Of a stretch of DNA of 37,233 bases, positions 28,866 to 37,233 are shown in pieces. The notes beneath the pieces were generated by a model. The model did no database searches. It was given only the letters and a program-made list of their open reading frames with translations, and was not told the origin of the DNA. The stretch comes from Chara braunii. Taxonomy: Eukaryota > Streptophyta > Charophyceae > Charales > Characeae. The translations under genes and the position numbers were made by a program. The first letter of the stretch is position 1; each line of letters begins with the position of its first letter. Location: the NCBI GenBank assembly GCA_003427395.1, contig BFEA01000007.1:5100092-5137324 (forward strand), in the 5' to 3' direction.

Positions 28866-29850
28866 TAATTCGCACAACCGAACACCGACACAACAAAATG
28901 GACTGTCAGGTTCCGGATGTCTGGATGTCCGTTTTCATGTCCGGTTAACCAGACGTTTGGTTTGATCCAGACACGGGTCCGGTGTCCGTGTCCGGTTGTC
29001 CGGGTCCGAGGCAACCATGATATATATATATTATATATGCATCTGATAGACTAACCTCCTAAGTTGGGAGGTCGGGTCAATAAGTCAGGTATGAACAAAA
29101 AGAGAAGGAAAGCAAGTAAAGAACATAACGCGAAGGTAACCTGGGCAGGCTGAACGTACCCCTAAGTTGGGGCGGTCCAGTCCTATGCCCGTGATAACAA
29201 AAAGAGGCAGACAATTAGTATAAAACTTTATTTTCCGTTCTAAATACAAGGCAGGGTTGGATGTCTCCCTAAGTTGGGTAGGTCAGGCTATCTGCCTAAG
29301 AAGAAAGAAAGTTATAAAGTTTGTGCAAAGTATTTACGGTTGTTTGAACTGTTGTTACGGAGGCTAAGCGTACACCTAAGTTGGGGCGGCTTAGTCATAC
29401 GTCGTCTGTAACTTGTTTAGGCAGGTCAGGCGTACCCTTAAGTTAGGGCGGTCTTGTCATATTGCCTTATGTATCTTAAACTGTTTAGGCTAACTAGGCG
29501 TACCCCTAAGTTGGGGCGGTCTAACGATATGCCCTTTGTCATTGATGTTATGTAGGTTGGACTAGGCATACCCCTAAGTTGGGGTAGTCTACCCTTATGC
29601 CTCATATCGTCAATTAAGCAGAAGCGAGGCGTACCCCTAAGTTGGGCCGGTCGGGTCATATGCTTTATGTTCATAGTTTATGTTGGGTTGGGCATACCCC
29701 TAAGTTGGGGCAGTCTGGACATACGTTTCCGTCATGTAAGCTAGGCATACCCCTAAGTTGGGGCAGTCTAATTGTGCGTACCCTAGTCACTTGCTTAGGC
29801 AGGTCAAGCGTACCCCTAAGTTGAGGCGGCCTGGGCTTATGCCATAGGAA

Positions 29851-30075
29851 AGGGGGGGTTACTAAGGGTTAAAATAACTGAGAGATTAACGAACTACTTG
29901 GCTAAAGCAAATGCGGGATTGAGAGAGATGTTGTTTGTGCATGTTTGATCAGGGACACTTATTTGGGGCATCTCTTAATAGCTTAGTCGCTTTAGATGCT
30001 CGTCGTGTGCTGGAGATGTAGGAGTTAGTTCAATTCCTGCATTTTCTCGGTTAAATTTATTTTACTTAGTTCGGT
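29851..30075. other. spacer with a possible degenerate leading unit of the 124-bp repeat
   Basis: ggagttagttcaattcctgcattttc near 30020 resembles ggagttagttaaattctgcatttt at about 30175, suggesting an earlier, decayed unit of the next array. No gene seen. Confidence 0.4.
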
Positions 30076-30079
30076 TTCA

Positions 30080-30800
30080 GCATTTTCTTAGATAAGTTTA
30101 TTCATGGCTTTGTACGATTTTGGGAAGGCATTTTTCCTACGGGAAGCGCTGCCCAAATTTCTGCAAATCAAAGGGAGTTAGTTAAATTCTGCATTTTACA
30201 AATTCAACTTTTTGTCTGAATTCATATATAACTTAGTATAAATCTGAGAAGCCTACCTCTCTAAAGGAGATGCTGCCCAAATTTTTACTATTTCAGGGAG
30301 TTGGACAAAAAGTGGCTTTGTAAAAATCAGAGTTAATTTTTATCTTGTATTTAACTTTGTATAAATTATGGGAAGACACTTTTCTTATGGGAAGCGCTGC
30401 CAAAAATTTATGTATTTTAGAGGAGTTATGATATTATAGACTGTGTAGCACACCGAACAAAAACTTTTTTTTTGGTTTTTGATTTTTAACTCCAGTTTGG
30501 TTACGAATTTAACCATACCTCCAAGGCAAAAGTTGTTTGTATTATTATTTTACATAACATATATTTTTTTCAAATGCTTTGGAGATTGTTTTATTTTTTT
30601 TTAAATATTTTTATGTTCGCGTTCGAGAAATTCGGCGCTCGTTCGCGTTCGGTCACTGAACCCGAACACGATGCTACACAGATTATAAACCTGAGAATTC
30701 GACAGTCGGCCCTCATTTAGGGGATGTACTGCTGAAATTCCTGACATTTTTTAATAAACATCAGAGGCTAGTTAGAAAGGTAGGATTATTTCATAATCAC
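30080..30800. repeat. 124-bp tandem repeat, three clear units plus a partial one
   Basis: The phrase gggaagcgctgcccaaattt (or aggagatgctgcccaaattt) occurs at 30141, 30265 and 30389, exactly 124 bp apart. Each is preceded by a gtataaat-like string and a short inverted repeat (ttcctacgggaa in the first). A fourth, shortened copy (ggggatgtactgctgaaatt, 30719) lies beyond the inserted MITE. Confidence 0.8.
30441..30681. mobile_element. hAT-like MITE (241 bp)
   Basis: Perfect 10-bp terminal inverted repeats CTGTGTAGCA and TGCTACACAG. The 8-bp flanks are attataga (30433-30440) and attataaa (30682-30689), 7 of 8 identical. The interior is AT-rich with CGAAC strings near the ends (ccgaaca, gttcgcgttcg, cccgaacacg). 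The size, 8-bp duplication and subterminal repeats fit a non-autonomous hAT element. It splits the 124-bp tandem array. Confidence 0.8.
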
Positions 30801-31301
30801 TCACGCATGGCTTGGGCACTGACCTGTGCTGCATTCCAAGTCACCGTTATTCAAATTGATTCAAGGTTTGACTAGTTTCAAGCTGATCCTACGAGGATCA
30901 TTTTCTATTATCCTTTGATAACAGGTCGGTTTCCGGCTCAACTCTAATTCATTCTCGCTTGTATGGATAAGGCAAAGGGTTGTGAGTACAGAGAATGGTT
31001 AAAGTTGACCTCGTGTAGTGCGTGTTTTGTTGATGTGGAACCTTTGATGTGGTTGCAGGTATGATTGTGGTTCGGACTCTGGATTTGACTTGCCTGCGAT
31101 CACATTTATATTTTTGAGGGAAGTCACACTGTGATTGTGGGAAGTGATCGTCTCGTGTCTTATGGCCCATATATATATATATGTATATATATAGTCAAAC
31201 AAAGTTGGCCGGTAAACCATGGGCAAAGAGGGAGAAAATGACAACAAACGAAGGGTTGTGGCAAACTGTTTCGTCGAAGTTTCACCAACTCATCAGGAGG
31301 C

Positions 31302-31304
<3 letters not shown>
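30801..31304. other. unassigned sequence with short TA tract
   Basis: No gene seen. A TA-rich run lies at 31168-31193. Confidence 0.4.

Positions 31305-31351
<47 letters not shown>
31305..31351. repeat. (AT)n microsatellite
   Basis: 47 bases of alternating A and T. Confidence 0.97.
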
Positions 31352-31352
<1 letters not shown>

Positions 31353-31960
31353 TAGGCTACCAGAGTGGCCCCGGGTCACTTGCTCGGCCGAGTCAAAAAA
31401 CAATTAAAAATTAAAATTAAAATAAAAAAATTATTTTTTATTTTTTATTCTAAATTTGGTGAAGAATTTTGATGTAACCCTGAGGCAAAAGTTGTGTAGT
31501 TTATTTTTCTGCATAACACAGTTTTTTTTTCAGAGTTTTTGGATTTTTTTTATTTTTTTTTTGGCTGGGACCTTCCCTGGTCCTTCCACGGGCTGGCCAA
31601 GAGCTTTTATAGTTGGACGTTGGAGTTCATGGCAGCCGTCAAAGTCAAACCCCTTGATTTCTCTCCAGGCCCTGGACGATGGAGCTTATTTCCAAGGCCA
31701 CGAGAGCTCACTGCCACCGCAGGTTGGAACCTGTGTACCACCCACTCTCCGCAGGGTGCAGAAGAGGGTGTGGTGATCGACAACCGCCAAGCGTCGAGAG
31801 ATTAACCCCTCAAGGAGCGTGTCAGCTGACACTTGAATGTCGAACGTGACCCTCGAGATCATCGAGGATCGTGTGATTTTCGTGTTAACAGGTTATGGGT
31901 TGGATACTGAAGGGGCTAGGAGAGTTTCGTTATTGTGTGTGTATCTTAATTTTTAGTGTG
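31352..31960. other. AT-rich sequence related to the MITE interior, then unassigned
   Basis: gaggcaaaagttgtgtagtt followed by ttctgcataacac and a T run (31480-31530) resembles caaggcaaaagttgtttgta, ttacataaca and T run inside the 241-bp MITE (30522-30580), so a related element may lie here. I could not find its ends. No gene seen. Confidence 0.4.
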
Positions 31961-32639
31961 GTGTAACACGTGGTGAGTGGAATGCGTCCTAGTCGACCGA
32001 CGACGAGTCGTGCTTGGGACCTCAACCCCCCAATGCGTCGATTCGCGTGTGGGTTCGATTGCGGGGCGTTGACCGCGCATACCCCCTATGCTACAACAAA
32101 CGAGAAACGCCCTCGGTCGGACCACCTCTGCGATTGCATATGAAAAACCTTCGCATGTGGTTCGGTAGCTCGGCAGGGATACACCCACCCAAGGGATGGT
32201 GACAGCTCCCGCGGGTAGAGGTAAGTTGTGCCTCGCGTGACCCTATCCTATTGTAGGGGCTCGCGAGAGGTACAGCTGGTGCACTCGGCCGGAGCAGCAA
32301 ACCGCGCTCTACAACGAAGTCCTGCAAAATCCTGCGTGACGCGGCCGGGAGGGTCCCCCCGAGGGACCGATACGCTCGACAGCGGGGAAAACACGCAAGT
32401 GGTGGGGAAAGAGGCCCGTGACACTAAGAACAACAGAAAACACTCAAGTAGTAGGTAGGCCGGTACCACACCAAGTAGAGGTAGATGTGCCGGGTACTCG
32501 AGGCCGAGCAAGAAAACACAAAAGTTGGCATTTTCAAAGGCCTAATAGTTGTAGGCTAGGTCTAGGCGGGTACCAGTCCAACCAGTATGAGTCTATGGCC
32601 TGTACGGGCAAAATCAGAGTCTGCAATGATGTTTCCCTC
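31961..32639. other. GC-rich structured block, no gene recognised
   Basis: Compositionally different from its AT-rich surroundings. It contains inverted repeats such as cctcgcg/cgcgagagg (about 32230-32278) and ggtccc/gggacc (about 32351-32370). Not rRNA or tRNA as far as I can read. Short repeats of caagtgg/caagtag with aaaacac occur at 32390-32520. Confidence 0.4.
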
Positions 32640-33428
32640 TGAAAGGGAGGAGATAAGGGTTGCTTGGACGTCGCACGGCCTAGAAAGTCACTCGCGAAGA
32701 GGCAAGCAGGCCGCTATATCTCCAGAAGGAGCAAGGTGCTCCTCCTCATTATCGGTGTGCAAGTTTGGTGTGACACTAGTTGGAGCGCTGACTAGAGCAG
32801 CGCTGCTGGGGAGGAGCAAGGGCAGGAGGAGGAAGAAGACCAGCACTAGGAGGGAGGAGCACCAGAGGTACTTACCTGGCTATGGTGGATACCATCTTCA
32901 TCACCTTGGTGGGCGCTGCATTTAGGGGCTATGGTGGATACCATCTTCATCACCTTGGTGGGCGCTGCATTTGGAAGGCCCCCGTTGGGGTAGAGCTGCA
33001 CCAAGAAGCTTCGAGGCAGAGTCGGGCATGGTGGCCTGAGCTAGAGCAACCATAGCTGCTTTGTGTTGTCCTTAAAACAACAGAGTGTCGCCCTGGTAGT
33101 CCGCCAGAGCCTCAGTCGTGCAAGGAGGAAGAAGGGTGACCATGGCTATGGTGAACCTCATGTGATGCCTGTAGTAGAAGAGGGATTCAGACATTGATTC
33201 CGGTTCAGCCATTCAACATTATTATTATTATTTCTTGTTTGAATAAGAGAGGAGAAGATAAGGAGGAGGGGAGAGGTTGGCGAAGAAGAAGAGCATTATC
33301 ATTGGTCTATATTGTTGTACATCTTCTTCTTCTTCTTCTTCTCTCCCTCTCTTTCATTTCGTTTTGTAATTGGACGACATTGTACTTTCTGATGAATGCG
33401 TACTTCAAAATTGGCCAGGATCATAACA
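32640..33428 (+). repeat. 5-prime LTR of element D (left border not found)
   Basis: Ends tCATAACA at 33428, one base before a primer-binding site, like the other LTRs here. It has a 49-bp tandem duplication (32878 and 32927, ggctatggtggataccatct), a CTT tract near 33320 and the recurring ccatagctgc string. The left border is a guess. Confidence 0.55.
32878..32975. repeat. 49-bp tandem duplication
   Basis: ggctatggtggataccatct through gggcgctgcattt is repeated once in direct orientation, essentially identical, inside the element D LTR. Confidence 0.92.
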
Positions 33429-33429
33429 T

Positions 33430-33441
33430 TGGTATTAGAGC
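33430..33441 (+). other. primer-binding site of element D
   Basis: TGGTATTAGAGC, one mismatch from the initiator tRNA-Met complement, one base after the LTR end. Confidence 0.82.
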
Positions 33442-34773
33442 GGATTCTACTGGCTAGGGAGAGTTGACTTTGTCGGTCCAATCCTAACCTAAGTGGAGGG
33501 CTAACAACTTAGGCTTAGGGCTGGAAGTTGAGGGAAGCGGGGCAGCGTGGTTAAGGGAAGCTGCCCACACCTGGTTAGGTCGTGTTGGGTCGACACTGGA
33601 CCTAACTGGGTTGTGTGAGAATAAAATTGGAGTGGCGAGACACTTCGAGAAGACTTCGTGCGACATTTGGGAGAGGCATCGGTGAGAGGCACTCGCACCT
33701 GGAATCTGATTCAAGGGAGACACTTGGCGACTTTAGGGCTTCCCTCAAGCAGGCGAGCTTGAGGAAAGCAGTCATTCTGCATCTACAGACTGCAAGTTGC
33801 TACTTTGTTCTTCAACATCGGTGGGGAATCCGTCGTTGCACTTTGGTGTTGGAGTCAGCCGCTCCTAGTAGACAGGACACTAGTGTAGGGGTTGCGTTAA
33901 AAGGGTCAGGAGGACCATAAGAGAGGGGGGTGAGTTATATTCATCTCGAAGCTCAGGCCACTCAAGTAAGTGTCGTGCACCTACGGGATGCCCTTGTATG
34001 TGTGTCCATGGTATTGATTGCCTGTTAGGGTTGCACTGGGTTTCTTTTCCTACTCCTTTGTGGGCTTGATTTGTGAATCTGAGGATGCAAACTGTTTTCT
34101 CACCTGATGGATAAAGAGATGTGGTATCTTGCTTTGGATGTCGTATTTTGCTACAGTGCATTCTCTTTATCTCTGAACGCGTGTAGACTATAGGTTCTTT
34201 CTCAAGTTGAAATTCGTTTTCAAGTTCGGTAGAGGTAGAAAGTAGGTCCATGTGGGACTCTTCTTGGTTGGTACTTGGTGACGACCTACTTGGGACCTTC
34301 TGGGTACCCAGTGGGACCAGACTCAAGCAAGTAGGGCCCCTTAGGCCCAAATCTGTTTGCCGTTAGATCATTCTCTTTCTATATGGGATGCAAAATTGTA
34401 TTCTTTGGTTAGAGCACTCGCAGCCGAGGGGATCTCGACTGAGATGTTTTGTATACTTTGACCGCACGGTCCGTAGCTTGACTCGCACCTTATACACCAC
34501 TCAATTCTTCATTGTTGCATGGCGTTACTCGATGTTTGAATTTGCTATATGATCACGAAACAGATCAGAATGGACTCGAAGAGATCTTGTATTCGGTCTG
34601 ATCAGGCCGAGACTCTGGATCAGAACACTCATCTGAATTACCTTCTTTTTTTGGGGGGGTTGCTCTCTAGTCCAAATGTAATGTCGCTCCGTCTAGGAGT
34701 TCTATCTTTTCTTCTTTGAGGTTTTCAATTTGTTTCTTTTTCTAAGTTCATATTTCGATGCTCGTATAGACTC
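33442..34773 (+). other. leader of element D
   Basis: No coding motif over 1.3 kb between the primer-binding site and gag. It contains an inverted repeat cctaag/cttagg (about 33487-33516). An unusually long leader, or one holding a degenerate N-terminal gag. Confidence 0.45.
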
Positions 34774-36146
34774 GTGGACAAAAGGAAGAGAGAGGGAGAA
34801 GGGAGAGAGAGAGCACCCGTCAGGAGGGACTTGCTGAAATGGCAGCAGCAAAGGCTTTTGTGGTGCCAACTGGATGCAGCCAACGAAGAGGACAAACCAT
34901 TATTCCAAGTCCTTTACAACAAGGCACTAGAGAGAGAAGAGAAGGCAGAGGAGGGAAAGCGGAAAACCGTTGTTGCGGACCACGAGGCTATTTTTAAAGC
35001 AGTCCTTTCCTTGCCCGACACTAAGGTCAAGAAAGATCTGGTCACATATGTGCGTGCTCTCATAGATTGTCACCTACTCGGTGAAACTGCTGGTAAGATT
35101 GCTAAACTTTTTTACCAGGTAAGTGAACTGTGGATGCAAATTGCGGATATGGCCAAGGAGCACAGTGATCAGATGCAGAAGATGGCAAATTTGCATCACG
35201 CCCAGATCCCAAATTCTCTTCCTCTACCTTCTGCCTCAAATGCTGCTAACCAATTTGTCCTTGCCCCTCTCCATGCCTTCTACCTCTTCGTCTCTAAGTG
35301 TGGTTCAATTGGACCTCCAGTAGGTGCAGACCCCACTGCCGCTTCAACAAGTGACAACGCAGGGATTTCTGCAACTGCTGCAGCCTTGAGTTCAGACACA
35401 ACATTTGCTGGTGCCGATTATAGCAGTCCCTTCGTGGACAAAAGGCGGTACAAGTACCGTTTAAGTACGACAACAAGGAAGACGTGGAGTCCTGGATCAG
35501 CTCCATGAGAACCTACTTCAAGGTACTGGGAACTCAGTTGATGAGCCAGTCCTTGATCATGGGGACCAACGTCGAACCCGCCATACGGGGCTCTTTAGAA
35601 GTCCAAGCTTACAAGTCGGGTACATTAAGCTTAATATGACGCAGTGGCTCAGGGTGACACCTGTAACCACACTAGAAGAAATATTGATTAAACAATACAA
35701 AGATCCACATGCTGGTGCCAGGAACAAGCTTGACAGTCTCAAGTGCGGCAAGTGGATGGGCACCATGCACAAACTGCAATTGTATGTAAGAAAACTTTTT
35801 GCTACTCCCTGGTTGGATATGACTGCACAGTCATGCATGGATGTTGTGAAAGTTGCAGTTCCCACTGCTTACACACATTGCCTAGGCCAAGATCTCATTG
35901 GATACATGGACTGGCTCTCACTCATGCAGGATGTAGTCAGCCTCGTTTCCACAGCAGGCAACAAGAAGCCTATAGGCGGCAAGCGGTTTAGAGGCAGGAA
36001 CTGCTTTGTTGTGCATGAACTGTTGGAGGCTGAGGAGGAGGCTTATGCAGATGATCCCACTCTTGATGACAATCAAGAACAAGAGTCTGATATAACCTGT
36101 TCATCTTCAGCCCATGAATCTGATATCAACAATGACGAAGACAAAC
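34774..36146 (+). pseudogene. gag of element D (broken)
   Basis: The N-terminal part is basic and coiled-coil-like (EEDKPLFQVLYNKALEREEK, LWMQIADMAKEHSDQMQKM) with an Ala/Ser/Thr-rich linker. The open frame starts at a GTG with no in-frame ATG. Near 35450 the frame shifts into VPFKYDNKEDVESWISSMRT, a retrotransposon capsid start. It is broken again near 35635 and continues in a third frame from TQWLRVTPVTTLEEILIKQY to the acidic tail EQESDITCSSSAHESDINND. No zinc knuckle or protease follows: an RT fragment begins directly after the acidic tail, so an internal deletion joined gag to RT. Confidence 0.75.
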
Positions 36147-36248
36147 TTGATGCCTTTCGGTCTCAGGAACGCACCAACCACCTTTCGAAGTCTCATGGAC
36201 AAGGTGCTCTGCGAAAACATTGGTCGATTTGTGGTTGTGTATTTGGAT
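36147..36248 (+). pseudogene. reverse transcriptase fragment of element D
   Basis: 34 codons reading LMPFGLRNAPTTFRSLMDKV then IGRFVVVYLD. This is the gypsy RT palm, from the MPFGL motif up to the first aspartate of the Y-x-D-D active site. It stops there because a different repeat begins at 36249. It is out of frame with, and overlaps, the end of the gag-tail frame. Confidence 0.88.
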
Positions 36249-36535
36249 CAGAGAGCGCAAACGGGTAACCGTTACCCGTACCCGGTCGTACCCAACTGTA
36301 ACCGCTAGGTTACGGTTGGGTATGGGTAGGCACAAACAAAAGGTGGTGGTTGTTAGGGCGAGCACAATTGCCCTTTTCGGAGATCATGGGTGGGTAGGGG
36401 CAGGTAGGGGTAGGGGTACAAAAAAAAAACGGGTACGGGCGGCCAGAAAAAAAAATAGACGGGTATGGGCAGGTACGGGTGCCAAAAAAAAAAAGGGGTA
36501 CAGGTGGGTAGAGGTTCCGATCAGGTGACTGTGCT
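36249..36535. mobile_element. hAT-like element terminus inserted in the RT fragment
   Basis: The RT codons end at ttggat and new sequence begins CAGAGCGCAAACGGGTAACC. CAGAG is a usual hAT terminus and the following gggtaac/gttaccc/gtaccc strings are hAT-like subterminal repeats. A hairpin of acccaactgtaacc and ggttacggttgggt (one mismatch, loop gcta) lies at 36287-36318. GGGTAC/GGGTAGG units with A9-A11 runs continue to about 36510. The other terminus and the 8-bp duplication (expected atttggat) are not in the window. Confidence 0.55.
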
Positions 36536-36739
36536 ATACCCGATGTGAGTCTTGTAGCTTTGTAGGCTTTGTATTTTTGCTCAAGCGTGACACTTTTCTT
36601 ATACTCCAAATTTCTCGTTTTCCCATGACGCAAACGTTTTTTCTCGCAAGGGGAAATTTTATATCTCTTCATTTTTTTATTTTTTGTTTTTCAAAATTTC
36701 GGACGATTTTCATATTTGTGTAACCCTATGTATGTAATA

Positions 36740-36740
<1 letters not shown>
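36536..36740. other. unassigned AT-rich sequence
   Basis: T- and A-rich, with no gene or clear repeat unit. Possibly the interior of the element that begins at 36249. Confidence 0.35.
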
Positions 36741-36793
<53 letters not shown>

Positions 36794-36862
36794 AGTGGGT
36801 GTGTGTATGTGTGTGTGTGTGCATGTGAGTGTGTGTGCATGTGTGTGTGTGTATGTGTGTGC
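36741..36862. repeat. (GT)n microsatellite, interrupted
   Basis: A pure GT core at about 36741-36785, then gtgggtgg, gtgtatgtg and gcatgtgtg variants. Confidence 0.95.
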
Positions 36863-37070
36863 GACAGACTGAGGGTTGTTGTATTTGCAAATGCTATACA
36901 GGTTGCATAGGCTGCTGTAGCACCAGATGCATCCATAGCAGCATCAAAGTGACGAGATGTAACTGTTGCTTTTGCGGTAGTAGCTGCAACAACTGCCACA
37001 ACTCGAAAAAAATAAAAAAAAAGGTAACAATACTAATATTAGTCTAATAATAATAAATATTACCAGTAAA
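36863..37070. other. short unassigned spacer
   Basis: No feature seen beyond A-rich runs at its right end (37007-37022 and 37068 on). Confidence 0.4.
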
Positions 37071-37081
37071 AAAAAAAAAAG

Positions 37082-37233
37082 GTTAGGGGGTTAGGAATAG
37101 TTGGGGGGGTTAAGGACAACTAGGGGCGGTTAGGGGCGGTAAAAAAAAAAAAAAGGTTAGGGGCGGTTAGGGATAGTTAGGGACAGTTAGGGGCGGTTAG
37201 GGACAATTAGGGGCAGTTAAGGACAGTTAGGGG
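37082..37233. repeat. 10-bp minisatellite of the type ggacagttag/gggcggttag
   Basis: Units such as ggggcggtta, ggatagttag, ggacagttag and ggacaattag repeat head to tail in two blocks divided by an A14 run (37141-37154). It runs off the window edge. The 10-bp period and variable core distinguish it from TTTAGGG telomere repeats. Confidence 0.85.

Larger units (their letters stand above)
28076..29019. mobile_element. hAT-like non-autonomous DNA element (944 bp)
   Basis: Terminal inverted repeats CATGGTTACC and, read inward from the right, CATGGTTGCC (9 of 10). The flanks are atatatat on both sides (28068-28075, 29020-29027), compatible with the 8-bp duplication of hAT elements although they lie in a TA tract. 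Subterminal GTCCGG strings are dense at both ends (near 28088-28170 and 28910-29010), a hAT-like trait. There is no transposase. Inside is a direct repeat of about 72 bp (about 28325 and 28736; attggcacac, cttatttggatggaatcttg) flanking an 18-bp minisatellite, and a TTG tract. It interrupts the hairpin array. Confidence 0.75.
27850..29850 (+). repeat. array of about 14 hairpin units with core ccctaagttgggg
   Basis: Cores lie near 27861, 27926, 27998, 29058, 29161, 29268, 29375, 29437, 29505, 29573, 29636, 29699, 29752 and 29815. Full units read like ggcgtaccCCTAAGTTGGgg followed by cggtc and catatgcc. CCCC and GGGG pair around a taagtt loop. Outer arms also pair in many copies although their sequence differs: CTAGGC/GCCTAG at 27988/28012, CCTCC/GGAGG at 29055, GGCATA/TATGCC at 29565/29596. 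Spacing falls into two classes, mostly 53-71 and 103-108 bp. Removing the 944-bp hAT-like element plus one 8-bp duplication restores a 108-bp spacing between the third and fourth units. Function unknown. Confidence 0.85.

Noticed and set aside
27850-29850. CRISPR-like array of palindromic repeats
   Set aside because: Repeat cores vary, spacers range from about 15 to 70 bases, and the sequence context is eukaryotic with no cas genes. The resemblance is superficial.
36691-36999. Frames rich in His-Thr or Cys-Val around the GT tract
   Set aside because: They are translations of the dinucleotide repeat.
37082-37233. Telomere repeat
   Set aside because: The unit is 10 bp with variable sequence, not the 7-bp TTTAGGG, and it is interrupted by A runs.

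Overview
The window looks like repeat-rich nuclear DNA of a green-lineage eukaryote. The evidence is one internal exon of a plant-type kinesin-14 motor domain, a Ty3/gypsy retrotransposon with a chromodomain (a chromovirus), several LTR ends followed by initiator-tRNA-Met primer-binding sites, hAT-like DNA elements, and long AT, GT, GA and TC tracts. There are no bacterial operons. A large-genome streptophyte alga such as a charophyte fits, but that is inference. Almost everything here is transposon-derived or intron-like; the only host coding segment I can name is the kinesin exon.

Layout. 1-1924: a TC tract and unassigned sequence around the kinesin-14 exon (minus strand, 1437-1657). 1925-3238: a truncated minus-strand LTR fused to a plus-strand gag fragment of the same family. 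3479-4528 plus 13410-13513: one plus-strand LTR (family 2) split by a nested insertion. 4529-13409: that insertion, a nearly complete but decayed minus-strand chromovirus (here Gypsy-A), with LTRs, polypurine tract, gag, protease, reverse transcriptase/RNase H, integrase and chromodomain, carrying about six in-frame stops, two frameshifts and a 995-base assembly gap. 13515-17261: ends of further LTRs with two primer-binding sites, motif-rich leaders and an unassigned helical ORF. 18229-21474: a gag-only plus-strand element ending in an intact family 2 LTR. 21475-27800: low-information sequence with tRNA-derived SINE-like units, dispersed repeats and a library-adapter artefact at 25308-25345. 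27860-29850: an array of about 14 short hairpins with semi-regular spacing, split by a 944-bp hAT-like element. 30080-30800: 124-bp tandem repeats split by a 241-bp hAT-like MITE. 31350-32640: unassigned, partly GC-rich. 32640-36248: a fourth LTR element (LTR end, primer-binding site, broken gag, short RT fragment), cut at the RT active-site motif by another hAT-like terminus. 36249-37233: subterminal repeats, a GT tract and a 10-bp minisatellite.

No retrotransposon here appears able to move itself. Gypsy-A is the only one with all enzymatic domains and its frames are broken. The gag-only and gag-plus-RT-remnant elements would have depended on an autonomous relative. The order of events can be read from the nesting: family 2 LTR first, then Gypsy-A; hairpin array first, then the 944-bp hAT-like element; 124-bp repeats first, then the 241-bp MITE. 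The best candidate for an undescribed structure is the hairpin array. The most important caution is the sequencing-adapter chimera, which makes the order of sequence around 25.3 kb doubtful.
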